NCBI RefSeq assembly: GCF_000024125.1 | Contig: NC_013222.1 | Coordinates: 682,001 to 746,000, forward strand | Length of the DNA: 64,000 nt | Direction of reading: 5' to 3' | Source of the DNA: Robiginitalea biformata HTCC2501 | GTDB lineage: Bacteria; Bacteroidota; Bacteroidia; Flavobacteriales; Flavobacteriaceae | Part shown: positions 34,771 through 43,717 of the stretch, in pieces | Numbering within the stretch: position 1 is the first letter of the stretch | Layout: the number at the start of each line of letters is the position of its first letter | Program-made: the position numbers and the translations under genes | The notes under the pieces: generated by a model | What the model saw: only the letters and a program-made list of their open reading frames with translations | What the model was told of the DNA's origin: nothing | Databases searched by the model: none

Positions 34771-35826
34771 TTGGCTACAAAATCCCTCAAGGCCCAGGAA
34801 AAGGACCTGGCCAACACGCAATATCAATTAAAAATCCTCGACGGAGGGCCGTTCGCTTCCGGGGAATTACCCCGTTTCCGGGAGAAACTGCGGGAAACCG
34901 GGCAGAATACACTTCGTCCCAAACCCCTGGAAATCCTTCAGATCAACCTGGGATATATGTGCAACCAGGTTTGCGCCCACTGCCATGTGGATGCGGGGCC
35001 GGACCGCAAGGAGATCATGACCCGGGAGACCATGGAGCAATGCCTGGAGGTAATCCGCCGCACCGGGGCGCATACCCTGGACCTCACCGGCGGGGCACCG
35101 GAGATGAACCCGGATTTCCGCTGGTTCGTGGCCGAAGCTTCCAAAGCGGGGATCGCCGATTTTATCGTCCGGTCCAACCTGACCATTATCCGGGCCAACA
35201 AAAAATACTACGACCTGCCGGAATTTTTTGCCCGGTATAACGTGCATGTGGTCTCCTCCCTCCCGCACTACACCCGCGGGAAAACGGACCGCCAGCGGGG
35301 CAGCGGGGTTTTTGACCAATCGATCGAAGCCCTCCGGTCGCTGAACGAAGCGGGGTATGGGAAAGCCGGCAGCGGGTTAAAACTCGACCTGGTCTACAAC
35401 CCGTCGGGAGCCTTCCTCCCAGCCGACCAGCAGGCGATGGAGAAGGACTTTAAAAAAGCGCTCGCCTCAGACTTCGGGATCGTTTTCAACAACCTCTTCG
35501 CCATCACCAACCTGCCCATTGCGCGTTTCCTGGACTACCTGATTGCCTCGGAAAACTACGAGGACTACATGACCGCCCTGGTGGACGCATACAACCCGGC
35601 AGCTGTCGAAAACGTCATGTGCCGGAATACGCTGTCGGTGAGTTGGGACGGGTGGCTCTACGACTGCGACTTCAACCAAATGCTCGGCCTGAAAGTGGCC
35701 AGCAAGGTGAAACACATTGCGGATTACAACGAAGCGGTATTGCAGGACCGGGAGATTTTAATCTCCCAGCATTGCTATGGTTGCACGGCCGGGGCGGGCA
35801 GCAGCTGCCAGGGATCCGTGGCCTGA
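34771..35826 (+). CDS. arsS: Arsenosugar biosynthesis radical SAM protein ArsS (TTG start)
   Basis: A 351-residue radical SAM enzyme. The cluster motif CNQVCAHC lies near residue 64, followed by DLTGGAPEMNP (the GGE-like site). The C-terminal domain carries CRNTLSVSWDG, YDCDFNQMLG and the end motif HCYGCTAGAGSSCQG, typical of ArsS, which forms the deoxyadenosyl-arsenic bond on the way to arsenosugars. Its usual partner, the arsenite methyltransferase ArsM, is not in the window. An in-frame TGA lies two codons before the TTG at 34771 and no ATG precedes the cluster motif, so TTG is the start. Confidence 0.9.
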   Translation: MATKSLKAQEKDLANTQYQLKILDGGPFASGELPRFREKLRETGQNTLRPKPLEILQINLGYMCNQVCAHCHVDAGPDRKEIMTRETMEQCLEVIRRTGAHTLDLTGGAPEMNPDFRWFVAEASKAGIADFIVRSNLTIIRANKKYYDLPEFFARYNVHVVSSLPHYTRGKTDRQRGSGVFDQSIEALRSLNEAGYGKAGSGLKLDLVYNPSGAFLPADQQAMEKDFKKALASDFGIVFNNLFAITNLPIARFLDYLIASENYEDYMTALVDAYNPAAVENVMCRNTLSVSWDGWLYDCDFNQMLGLKVASKVKHIADYNEAVLQDREILISQHCYGCTAGAGSSCQGSVA

Positions 35827-35858
35827 GGCGTCCGCTCATCCATAAATCCGTGCGCTTT

Positions 35859-35878
35859 AACCGACCGGGTGGTCGGTG
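35859..35878. promoter_or_regulatory. Palindrome copy 5 (arsS-tetR pair), putative TetR site
   Basis: AACCGACCGGGTGGTCGGTG, 15 of 16 arm positions, 32 nt after the arsS stop and 128 bp before copy 6. Confidence 0.65.
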
Positions 35879-35986
35879 CGCCTTTCCAGCCAGGTGGTCA
35901 TTCACCGGAATTTTTACACTTCGTCGAAATTTTTCCGGGATTCGTCAGATAAAACCTGCCATGCCCTGAATCCGCGAGTTCTTTGT

Positions 35987-36006
35987 AAACGACCGATTAG
36001 TCGGTT
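35987..36006. promoter_or_regulatory. Palindrome copy 6 (arsS-tetR pair), putative autoregulatory operator
   Basis: AAACGACCGATTAGTCGGTT, 14 of 16 arm positions, ending 17 nt before the tetR ATG, where a bound repressor would block the tetR promoter or its start. Confidence 0.65.
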
Positions 36007-36023
36007 GCCCAAAATCTTACATC

Positions 36024-36638
36024 ATGGACAAGAACCTCAAGCGCATGGCGACGATGAATCGCATGCAGATGACCGGCCTGGAACTTTTTTACGCCCAGGG
36101 CTACTACAACACCAGCATCGACGACATCCTCAAATCCCTGAATTTGTCGAAGGGTGCCTTCTATTATCACTTCCAGTCTAAGGAGGAATTCTTTATCAGC
36201 ATTGTGCAGAACCTCGTGTTTCGCAAGGTGTACACCATGCTGATCGAGCCCATCGAAGGGGTGGAAAACCCGCTCAGGGCCATCGAGATCTGCCTGGACG
36301 ACGCGTTGAAGACCGCCGAATTCAACGACCTGGATTACGGTTTCGTCCTTGCAAACTTCCTGAACGAATTCAATGGGAGGAACGACAAGATCACCCGGTA
36401 CCTGACGGATATTTCCAAGGTCTGGGAAGTAAACCTCGTTACCGCCCTCCAGAAGGGGAAAACCGACGGTTTTGTGGAACGGCACGTGGATAGCGAAGGG
36501 GTTGCCTCTTTTATTATCTCGAGCTATTTCGGGGTTCGCAGCCTGATGGTCTCCGGGAATTGCAAGATTCTCCGCTACAACTATATCCAGCAGCTGCGGA
36601 ACTACTTCCGCTCGCTCTCCCCGGTCGTACTCGCCTGA
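36024..36638 (+). CDS. TetR/AcrR family transcriptional regulator
   Basis: A 204-residue repressor-type protein. The N-terminal helix-turn-helix spans about residues 15-60 (GLELFYAQGYYNTSIDDIL then LSKGAFYYHFQSKEEF, the TetR signature). The all-helical C-terminal ligand domain has no recognisable specificity; TetR members of this kind often sense small lipophilic ligands. A palindrome overlaps the region directly upstream, which suggests autoregulation, and matching palindromes occur before the AhpD-arsS genes. The stop overlaps the convergent glycosyltransferase gene by 37 nt. Confidence 0.93.
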   Translation: MDKNLKRMATMNRMQMTGLELFYAQGYYNTSIDDILKSLNLSKGAFYYHFQSKEEFFISIVQNLVFRKVYTMLIEPIEGVENPLRAIEICLDDALKTAEFNDLDYGFVLANFLNEFNGRNDKITRYLTDISKVWEVNLVTALQKGKTDGFVERHVDSEGVASFIISSYFGVRSLMVSGNCKILRYNYIQQLRNYFRSLSPVVLA

Positions 36639-37720
36639 TTGGCAGTATCCGGGGCGAGTGCCCCGCGGATGCACCCGTACACGGTTTCCGGCGGGATGCT
36701 CGCCATTACCTCCTCATACCCGGGCGGCACCTTGTTGCCGTATACGGAAGTTGGGATCAGGGGGAATTGCTCCCGGTCGGACAGGAGGGAGTTCTCCCTT
36801 GGCTGGCCAAAAGGCGCAAATCCCGCATACGGGTGGGTCACCCCCCAAAGGGTAATGACCGGAATGCCGAAGAGGGCAGCCAGATGCCCGTTGCCGCTGT
36901 CCATGGATACCACCAGGTCCAGGTTGCCGATAAGCTGTAATTCCTGCCCCAGGCTGCCTTTGCCGGCCACACAGGTACAATTCTGGAATTCCCGCTCCCA
37001 CTGTTTCAGTTTCCGGGTCTCCTCCGGGCCCCCGCCCAACAGGTATACCCGCAGCCCTTTCTCTTCCTGCAAAAGCGCCAATAGGCGTTTCATCTCCTTT
37101 TCCGGGTAGCACTTGCCGGCGTGTGCCGCAAACGGCGCCACCCCGATATTCGCTCCTGCGCCATCCCGGGAGCGGAATCCCCCATCATCCCCGGGTTTGG
37201 GGATCCCGATGGCTTCCGGCCAGGGCGGCTTCCCCAGCACGTCAGCCGGGCGGAGTTCCACGGGATAGCCCAGGGCGGCAAAAACGGCCGCGTATCGCTG
37301 GTGGGTAGGGGTGAGGGGCGCCAGCTTCCGACCCCGGGCTGCAACCAACCGGCGCTTTTCCTTCCGACCCTTATCCAGGACTGCAACCCGGACCCCGGAA
37401 ATCCGGAAAAAGAACCGCAGGATGTGGGTGCGCAAGACCGCATGGAGGTCTGCAATGGCATCCGGTTTCAGGGCGAGGAGTTCCCGGTAGAGCTTCCAAA
37501 GCCCCCCCAACCCCCTGTGAGCGCCCCGGGTATCCACCGGAAACACACGGACACCCGGGATTTGCTCAAATACGGGCGTGTAACCCTTTTTCGTCGCAAC
37601 GGTCAGGCGGATTCCCGGGTATTCCCGCTGCAAGGCGAGTAAGACGTGAACGGCCATGGCGGCATCCCCCAGGGCCGAGAAACGCCAAACGAGCAGGTGC
37701 GGGTTATTGCTTCCTCTCAC
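36602..37720 (-). CDS. Glycosyltransferase family 9 (heptosyltransferase-like)
   Basis: A 372-residue GT9 enzyme of the type that adds heptose or related sugars to the lipopolysaccharide core. Marks: RFSALGDAAMAVHVL at the N-terminus, GVAPFAAHAGKCYP near residue 190 and the SMDSGNGHLAALFGIPVITLWG segment (D-SG-H). It overlaps the DUF4254 gene by 17 nt. Donor sugar not predictable. Confidence 0.9.
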   Translation of the reverse strand: MRGSNNPHLLVWRFSALGDAAMAVHVLLALQREYPGIRLTVATKKGYTPVFEQIPGVRVFPVDTRGAHRGLGGLWKLYRELLALKPDAIADLHAVLRTHILRFFFRISGVRVAVLDKGRKEKRRLVAARGRKLAPLTPTHQRYAAVFAALGYPVELRPADVLGKPPWPEAIGIPKPGDDGGFRSRDGAGANIGVAPFAAHAGKCYPEKEMKRLLALLQEEKGLRVYLLGGGPEETRKLKQWEREFQNCTCVAGKGSLGQELQLIGNLDLVVSMDSGNGHLAALFGIPVITLWGVTHPYAGFAPFGQPRENSLLSDREQFPLIPTSVYGNKVPPGYEEVMASIPPETVYGCIRGALAPDTANQASTTGESERK

Positions 37721-38309
37721 GGAGCACCGGGTTTAACTCCTCGTCGTTGTACATCTTCATCTGTTTGTAGACCTTCATGTACTTCCGGCCGGCTTCGATA
37801 TCTGCGAGCAACTGGTCGATGGCGGTGGAGAGGTCGGCCCGTTGCTCCAGGAGGATGTCTAGTTTCTTTTTACAGGCCTCGCGGTGTTCCTGACCCGCGT
37901 CCGGCCGGCCGGCCTCTTCCCGCATATGGTAGATCTTCAGGGCCAGGATGGAGAGCCGGTCGATGGCCCAGGCCGGGCTTTCCGTATTGATGGTGGCCGT
38001 TTCCGACACTTCTACCGATTGGTATTTTTTCAGGAAATAGCTGTCGATGTACTCCACAAGGTCCGTGCGCTCCTGGTTGCTCGCATCGATCTTTCGCTTG
38101 AGTTCCAGGGCAGCCTCCGGGTCGATGCCCGGGTCGCGGATCAGGTCTTCGTAGTGCCATTGCACCGTGTCGATCCAGTTTTTGAGGTAGAGCAGGTATT
38201 CGATACTCCCGGGTTCATACGGGTTGGGACGGGGCTGGTCTACCCGGTCCTCCTCGTGGTATTTGTCGATACTTGCCTCAAAAATCCGGAATGCGAAGTC
38301 GCTGAACAT
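37704..38309 (-). CDS. DUF4254 family protein
   Basis: A helical cytoplasmic protein of about 201 residues, rich in charged residues, matching the Bacteroidota DUF4254 family, which is often next to GT9 glycosyltransferases as here. Function unknown. A perfect -7 box at 38332-38325 argues for the ATG at 38309 (MFSDFAF); ATG at 38318 would lie at the transcript start itself. Confidence 0.78.
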   Translation of the reverse strand: MFSDFAFRIFEASIDKYHEEDRVDQPRPNPYEPGSIEYLLYLKNWIDTVQWHYEDLIRDPGIDPEAALELKRKIDASNQERTDLVEYIDSYFLKKYQSVEVSETATINTESPAWAIDRLSILALKIYHMREEAGRPDAGQEHREACKKKLDILLEQRADLSTAIDQLLADIEAGRKYMKVYKQMKMYNDEELNPVLRERKQ

Positions 38310-38324
38310 AGGTTGCATTTTCCG

Positions 38325-38332
38325 CAAAGATA
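38325..38332 (-). promoter_or_regulatory. -7 box of the DUF4254-GT9 operon
   Basis: TATCTTTG on the minus strand, exact match to TAnnTTTG; no clear -33 TTG. Confidence 0.5.
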
Positions 38333-38405
38333 CCGCTTATTTGAGAACCCCTTATTGGTGAACCGGGTGGTGTTCGACGCGCCCCCCGGGGGGGGGGCGC
38401 CCAGG

Positions 38406-39344
38406 TCAGGCCAGGAGCCACTCCCCGGAAAAAACCGCCAGGCAGATCAACAGGGCCCCTATAAGCAGACCCTCCCGGATTTTCTCCTTCCGGACAGACT
38501 CGATATACTTGGACAGGAATACGGCCGCCGGGAAGAAGGTCAGGACAATCGGACTCCCCCGCATCCCACTTCTGAGAAGCACCACCCCAATCCCCACGAG
38601 CAGGGATATCGCCAACAGGCGCATGACCACAATCCGTCCATGCCCGGCTTTCCCCAGCTTTAAAAAGGCGGTAAACCCGGCGATCAGGACCACCAGGATG
38701 TAGCTCCCCAGTTTTGCTGCATTCCGCCATTGGGCCCAGTATTCCACCGTTCCCTCCCAGCGCAGCCGGTAGTGGGTGCCGATAAAATCGGGGATCCCCG
38801 CCAGGAACGCGACGGCCGCCCCGATCAGGCCCACCACCGCCACAGCTGCCAACGGGTTCAGCCAGTTCCGCAGGTTCCGGGGTTCGTAGAAATAGACATA
38901 GATCCAGGGCAGCAGCATAAACAGCAGGACCCAGTCTACCAGCAGGCTGCCCACGAGGATCCAGAGGGCCCCGTCAAAAATTTTGGCCTTGACGTTCCGC
39001 AGGGATTTCAGGCTGATCAGCCGACGCATGGCCAGCAACAGGAACAGGTTGGCCACCAGGGCGTGACGGTCCAACAGGGATTCGGGAAAAAGCAGGACCA
39101 GCAATGCAAAGAAGTAGCTGGTATAGGAATGGGAGCCCGTAAGCTGGTTGCGCTGGACGATGAAGTTCACCAGCAGCACGCTCAGCAACAGGGCACTGAT
39201 CCCCAGCACGTCCATCGGCAGGGTTTCCAGGCTGATTTCCCGGTTGAACCGGAGAAATAGCGCGCAGGCATACAGGAGGGTGAGAAAGCAGAGAACCAGG
39301 ATGTAATTGACGGGTTTTGTTTTGCCAAAAACGCTTGAAATCAT
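38406..39344 (-). CDS. DUF6427 family integral membrane protein
   Basis: A 312-residue protein with about 8-10 membrane helices and a conserved-looking start (MISSVFGKTKPVNYILVL). It belongs to a flavobacterial family without known function; its place between DUF4254 and DUF6341 genes is usual. The stop is followed within 10 nt by a C6G10 tract (38382-38397) that can fold on itself. Confidence 0.72.
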   Translation of the reverse strand: MISSVFGKTKPVNYILVLCFLTLLYACALFLRFNREISLETLPMDVLGISALLLSVLLVNFIVQRNQLTGSHSYTSYFFALLVLLFPESLLDRHALVANLFLLLAMRRLISLKSLRNVKAKIFDGALWILVGSLLVDWVLLFMLLPWIYVYFYEPRNLRNWLNPLAAVAVVGLIGAAVAFLAGIPDFIGTHYRLRWEGTVEYWAQWRNAAKLGSYILVVLIAGFTAFLKLGKAGHGRIVVMRLLAISLLVGIGVVLLRSGMRGSPIVLTFFPAAVFLSKYIESVRKEKIREGLLIGALLICLAVFSGEWLLA

Positions 39345-39364
39345 CGCTGGTTTTCGTATGTTTG
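39335..39364 (+). promoter_or_regulatory. Promoter of the DUF6341 gene
   Basis: TTG at 39335-39337 and TATGTTTG at 39357-39364 with a 19-nt spacer: a full consensus match, 20 nt before the ATG. It overlaps the start of the divergent DUF6427 gene. Confidence 0.7.
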
Positions 39365-39383
39365 CAGGGTAAATATAGGTACA

Positions 39384-39605
39384 ATGAGAGCTTTTTTTGA
39401 AGGGATCGAAAATTTATTTGTCAACTTCCTCTTCGCCCCTTACGACTTTTTCCGCTTCATGGAAAGCTGGTGGGCCGCCAACACCATCAATTGGATTTTC
39501 GTCATTATCGGCACGGTAGCAATGGTATACTGGCTCGGCCAATTGCGCTTGTTTGACTCCCGAGGGGAAGAAGACCGCAGCATTACTTCCCATTCGTATT
39601 TATAG
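39384..39605 (+). CDS. DUF6341-like small membrane protein
   Basis: A 73-residue protein with one clear membrane helix (INWIFVIIGTVAMVYWLGQL) preceded by an aromatic, amphipathic segment. It fits a small flavobacterial family (DUF6341). Its strong promoter supports expression. Function unknown. It ends 6 nt before the convergent purD stop. Confidence 0.72.
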   Translation: MRAFFEGIENLFVNFLFAPYDFFRFMESWWAANTINWIFVIIGTVAMVYWLGQLRLFDSRGEEDRSITSHSYL

Positions 39606-39611
39606 TCCCTC

Positions 39612-40886
39612 TCAGAGGTCGAAACCGATATCTTTCCGGTAGTAGGCATCCTGGAAGGTTAACGCCTCCACGGCCCTGTAAGAGCCTTTCAGGGCCTCCC
39701 TGAAGTCCGTACCATAAGCGGTAACGGCCAGCACCCGGCCGCCGCTGCTCACCACCTGCCCGGATTCGTCCCGTCGCGTCCCGGCGTGGAAGACCACGGC
39801 ATCCCCGGTCGCTTCCAGGCCGCGAATCACGCGTCCTTTTTCGTACGCCTCCGGGTACCCCCCGCTAACCATGACCACCGTGGTGGCCGCTTCCGGCCGC
39901 ACGCGCAACTCCACCTCATCGAGCCGGCCCTCGGCCGTCGCCTGCATCAGGTCCAGCAGGTCCGTTTCAATCCGCGGGATAACCACCTCGGTCTCCGGGT
40001 CGCCCATGCGGACATTGTACTCGATAACAAGCGGGTCGTCCCCCACCCGGATCAGCCCGATAAAGATAAAGCCCACATAAGGCAGCCCTTCGCGCTGCAA
40101 CCCTTCTACCGTGGGCCGGATGATGCGGTTTTCGATTTTCTCCATAAAAGCGGCATCCGCAAAGGGCACCGGGGAAACAGCGCCCATGCCCCCGGTGTTC
40201 AGGCCGGTGTCCCCTACCCCGATCCGCTTGTAGTCCTTGGCGGTGGGGAGGATTTTGTAATTCCTGCCGTCTGTGAGTACAAAGCAACTCAACTCAATCC
40301 CGGACAGGAATTCCTCAATCACCACCCGGGCGCTGGCCGAACCGAATTTGGCATCCAGCAGCATGGAGCGGAGCTCGGACTTTGCATCGTCCAGGGATTC
40401 GAGGATCAGCACCCCTTTGCCGGCGGCCAGGCCGTCGGCTTTTAACACGTATGGGGGCTGCAGGGTTTCCAGGAAGCGGTAACCCTTGTCGAGATCCTCG
40501 GGCCCGAAGCTTTCGTAGGCCGCTGTGGGGATGTTGTGGCGGCTCATAAAGGCCTTGGCGAATTCCTTGCTGCCCTCGAGTTGGGCAGCCGCCCGGGACG
40601 GGCCGATGACCGGGATGCCTGAAAGCTCCGGGTGGTCTTTAAAATAGTCGCTGATTCCCTCTACCAGCGGGACTTCCGGACCCACGATCAGCATGTCGAT
40701 GTCGTTGTCCCGTACGCTTTGGGCAATACGGTCAAAATCGTCTACTGCCAGGGGCAGATTGGTTGCAACTTGGGAGGTGCCCGCATTTCCGGGGGCCACG
40801 TAGAGTTTTCCGAGGGAATTGCTTTGCGCCAGTTTCCAGGCCAGGGCGTGTTCGCGCCCGCCGGATCCCAGGACCAGGATATTCAT
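39612..40886 (-). CDS. purD: Phosphoribosylamine--glycine ligase
   Basis: Second enzyme of purine synthesis: joins glycine to phosphoribosylamine using ATP. The 424-residue protein has the usual start MNILVLGSGGREHALAWKL, the ATP-grasp core (LKADGLAAGKGV, EEFLSGIELSCF) and the family motif RMGDPETEVV. The ATG at 40886 is preferred over in-frame codons upstream, which lie before the -7 box. Confidence 0.97.
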   Translation of the reverse strand: MNILVLGSGGREHALAWKLAQSNSLGKLYVAPGNAGTSQVATNLPLAVDDFDRIAQSVRDNDIDMLIVGPEVPLVEGISDYFKDHPELSGIPVIGPSRAAAQLEGSKEFAKAFMSRHNIPTAAYESFGPEDLDKGYRFLETLQPPYVLKADGLAAGKGVLILESLDDAKSELRSMLLDAKFGSASARVVIEEFLSGIELSCFVLTDGRNYKILPTAKDYKRIGVGDTGLNTGGMGAVSPVPFADAAFMEKIENRIIRPTVEGLQREGLPYVGFIFIGLIRVGDDPLVIEYNVRMGDPETEVVIPRIETDLLDLMQATAEGRLDEVELRVRPEAATTVVMVSGGYPEAYEKGRVIRGLEATGDAVVFHAGTRRDESGQVVSSGGRVLAVTAYGTDFREALKGSYRAVEALTFQDAYYRKDIGFDL

Positions 40887-40902
40887 GATGCCATATTTTC
40901 GA

Positions 40903-40910
40903 CAAAAATA
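40903..40910 (-). promoter_or_regulatory. Probable -7 box of purD
   Basis: TATTTTTG on the minus strand, exact match to TAnnTTTG, 16 nt before the ATG; no TTG at 17-23 nt. Confidence 0.45.
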
Positions 40911-41013
40911 GGGGATGCCGGCCAAATGGACGGCTTCCCGGGGAAGCTATTTGCCGGTAATTGCACTTTTGAGCAGGCGGCCTGCATCCTGCCGGAACCT
41001 CAACACAAGGAGG

Positions 41014-41120
41014 CAGCCGCTACCCGGCCGCGAGGCGCCAGGCGCTACCCAAGCGGGGGGCGTCAGCGGTTACCCAACCGGGGGACGGCACCAGCGGCAA
41101 CCCGTCCCGGGGTGCGTTCT
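41014..41120. repeat. Degenerate 25-29 bp tandem repeats after uxs
   Basis: Four GC-rich units begin with CAG at 41014, 41039, 41064 and 41092 (spacing 25, 25, 28), with the shared pattern CAGCGGyTACCC then a run of G. A fifth start at 41121 falls inside the 3' end of uxs. They fill the space between the uxs stop and the purD promoter region. Confidence 0.55.
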
Positions 41121-42106
41121 CAGCGCCGGTTCCTGCCGGAAAAGTCCCGATGTTCCTTCCGTTCCAGGTCTTCCCGGGAGAGCGTCCGGAAGTAATCAAA
41201 GGTTTTCTTCATCCCTTCTTCCCGGCCCACCTGCGGTTCCCAGCCCAGGATTTCCCTGGCCTTGGTGATATCCGGCTGCCGCTGCATCGGGTCGTCCTTG
41301 GGCAATGGCTTAAACACGATTTTCTGGTCCGTGCCGGTCAGTTTGATGATCTCTTCGGCAAAGTCCCGGATGGTAATTTCGTGGGGGTTCCCGATATTCA
41401 CCGGGAGGGCGTAGTCCGAGAGGAGCAACCGGTAGATCCCCTCTACCTGGTCGTCCACGTAGCAGAAGGAACGCGTCTGGGAACCGTCGCCGAAGACCGT
41501 CAGGTCCTCGCCCCGGAGCGCCTGGCCCATAAAGGCCGGGATCACCCGTCCGTCATTCAGGCGCATCCGCGGCCCGTAGGTGTTGAAGATCCGCACGATC
41601 CGGGTCTCCAGCCCGTGGAAACGGTGGTAGGCCATCGTGATGGATTCCTGGAACCGCTTCGCTTCGTCATAGACCCCCCGGGGGCCGATGGTATTTACAT
41701 TGCCGTAGTACTCCTCGGTCTGCGGGTGCACCAGCGGGTCGCCGTATACCTCGGAGGTGGAGGCTATCAGGATACGTGCCTTTTTCTCCTTGGCGAGCCC
41801 CAGCAGGTTGTGCGTGCCCAGGGCGCCCACCTTGAGTGTCTGGATCGGGATTTTCAAATAGTCGATCGGGCTGGCCGGGCTCGCAAAATGCAGGATGTAG
41901 TCCAGCCGGTCCGGGACGTGGACAAACTTCGTTACATCGTGGTGGTAATACTCAAAGTGCTCGTGGCGGAACAGGTGTTCGATGTTTTTCAGGTCGCCCG
42001 TGATCAGGTTGTCCATGGCGATGACGTGGTAGCCTTCAGCGATAAACCGGTCGCACAAATGGGACCCCAGAAATCCGGCCGCCCCTGTTATCAAAATTCG
42101 CTTCAC
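41120..42106 (-). CDS. uxs: UDP-glucuronate decarboxylase (UDP-xylose synthase)
   Basis: A 328-residue short-chain dehydrogenase-type enzyme that converts UDP-glucuronate to UDP-xylose. NAD site [10 protein letters not shown] near residue 8; [11 protein letters not shown] and the YDEAKR catalytic pair (Tyr, Lys) near residue 145 are typical of UXS and not of epimerases. The ugd product in the next gene upstream supplies UDP-glucuronate. The C-terminal end is highly charged and encoded next to a repeat array. Confidence 0.92.
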   Translation of the reverse strand: MKRILITGAAGFLGSHLCDRFIAEGYHVIAMDNLITGDLKNIEHLFRHEHFEYYHHDVTKFVHVPDRLDYILHFASPASPIDYLKIPIQTLKVGALGTHNLLGLAKEKKARILIASTSEVYGDPLVHPQTEEYYGNVNTIGPRGVYDEAKRFQESITMAYHRFHGLETRIVRIFNTYGPRMRLNDGRVIPAFMGQALRGEDLTVFGDGSQTRSFCYVDDQVEGIYRLLLSDYALPVNIGNPHEITIRDFAEEIIKLTGTDQKIVFKPLPKDDPMQRQPDITKAREILGWEPQVGREEGMKKTFDYFRTLSREDLERKEHRDFSGRNRR

Positions 42107-42186
42107 CTGTTTGCTTATTTGTTGTTGTTACTTAATTGCCTTTCGTGCCGGCGGGAACGCAGGTTGCCCGCAGACCGGATGATGTG

Positions 42187-43488
42187 CTATCCGCGGCCGA
42201 TGGATTCGTAGTGGAACCCGCGCGACTTCATCTCCTCCACGTCGTAGAGGTTGCGCCCGTCAAAAACCACCGGGGCTTTCAACAGGTCCTTGACCATGCT
42301 GAAATTCGGGTTGCGGAACACGCTCCATTCCGTACAGATCACCAGGGCATCCATATCCTCCACCGCCCCGTACATGCCGGGTGCAAAAGCGATGGCATCG
42401 CCCAGCTTCCGCTTCACGTTTTCCATGGCTTCCGGGTCAAAGGCAGTAACCTCAGCCCCGGCGGCCAGCAACTCCTCGATAATATACAGGGCCGGGGCCT
42501 CCCGGATATCGTCGGTTTCCGGTTTAAAGGCCAGCCCCCAGAGGCCGATCTTCTTACCCTTCAGGTCATCCCCGAAATATTTCCGGATCTTGGGGATCAG
42601 GGCCGTTTTCTGTTTCTGGTTTACGTCGATCACGGATTCCAGGATCTGGAAATCATAGCCGGAATCCTTGCCGGATTTATGCAGGGCCTTGACATCCTTC
42701 GGGAAACAGGACCCCCCGTACCCGATGCCCGGGAACAAAAAGCGTTTCCCGATGCGGGAGTCGGTGCCCATCCCAATCCGGACCTTGTCCACATCGGCCC
42801 CCACCAGCTCGCAGAAGTTGGCGATCTCGTTCATAAAGGTGATCTTGGTGGCCAGGAAGGAATTCGCCGCGTATTTGGTGAGCTCCGCCGACCGTTCGTC
42901 CATGATGATCACCGGGTTCCCCGATCGTACAAAGGGCTTGTAGAGTTTCTCCATCAATTCCGTGGCACGGGGAGAGCTGGAGCCCACCACAATCCGTTCG
43001 GGCTTCAAAAAATCGTCCACCGCAAAGCCCTCCCGGAGGAATTCCGGGTTGGACACCACGTCAAAGTCGCATTTGGCATTTTTTGCAATCGCCTCCCGCA
43101 CCTTATCGGAAGTCCCGACAGGCACCGTACTCTTGTCCACAATTACCCGGTAATCGGTTATCAGTTTCCCGATTTCATCCGCCACGCCCAGGACGTATTT
43201 CAGGTCCGCAGACCCGTCTTCGTCCTCCGGGGTGGGGAGCGCCAGAAATACGATTTCGCCGTGCTCCAGGCCCTCGGCCAGGGAAGTCGTAAAGGTGAGG
43301 CGGCCCGCATTGATGTTCCGCTCAAACAATACGTCCAGGTGCGGCTCGTAGATGGGCACCTCCCCCTCCTGCATCCGTTTGACCTTGAGCTCGTCGATGT
43401 CGACGCAAACCACGTCGTTACCGGTTTCGGCCAGGCAGGTCCCGGTTACCAAACCGACATAGCCCGTACCTATTACTGATATTTTCAT
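42187..43488 (-). CDS. ugd: UDP-glucose 6-dehydrogenase
   Basis: Oxidises UDP-glucose to UDP-glucuronate with two NAD+. The 433-residue protein has GTGYVGLVTGTCLAE at the N-terminus and the catalytic cysteine in GYGGSCFPKDV near residue 260. With uxs it makes UDP-glucuronate and UDP-xylose for the polysaccharide locus. It has its own promoter and is 229 nt after the priming transferase gene. Confidence 0.96.
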   Translation of the reverse strand: MKISVIGTGYVGLVTGTCLAETGNDVVCVDIDELKVKRMQEGEVPIYEPHLDVLFERNINAGRLTFTTSLAEGLEHGEIVFLALPTPEDEDGSADLKYVLGVADEIGKLITDYRVIVDKSTVPVGTSDKVREAIAKNAKCDFDVVSNPEFLREGFAVDDFLKPERIVVGSSSPRATELMEKLYKPFVRSGNPVIIMDERSAELTKYAANSFLATKITFMNEIANFCELVGADVDKVRIGMGTDSRIGKRFLFPGIGYGGSCFPKDVKALHKSGKDSGYDFQILESVIDVNQKQKTALIPKIRKYFGDDLKGKKIGLWGLAFKPETDDIREAPALYIIEELLAAGAEVTAFDPEAMENVKRKLGDAIAFAPGMYGAVEDMDALVICTEWSVFRNPNFSMVKDLLKAPVVFDGRNLYDVEEMKSRGFHYESIGRG

Positions 43489-43532
43489 TGATTGATTCTT
43501 TGTTGCTGATTAAAAGCCGTGCGATGTGGCCG

Positions 43533-43564
43533 CAATATTAATTAGAACGGGGCGTACCGCGCAA
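43533..43564 (-). promoter_or_regulatory. Probable ugd-uxs promoter
   Basis: On the minus strand TTG (43564-43562), 21-nt spacer, TAATATTG (43540-43533; one mismatch to TAnnTTTG), 45 nt before the ugd ATG. Confidence 0.5.
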
Positions 43565-43717
43565 CTGTTTTGGTCGAACAACCCAATTCCGGGATAAAAG
43601 TACTCGTTTTCCTACTGTGTGAAGTACCTCCCGGTTCCATTAACGCGCTTTTTTCCGCGATGGTATGCCGATTTGCCGACAAATCCGAAATGCAACCCCG
43701 GGATCGGAGGCAGGCTT

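Noticed and set aside
34122..36006. AhpD-ArsS as an integron-like or transposon cassette flanked by hairpin sites
   Set aside because: The palindromes are 20 bp, the sequence between pair members is not self-complementary or shared, and there is no integrase, transposase or target duplication. The operator reading is simpler.
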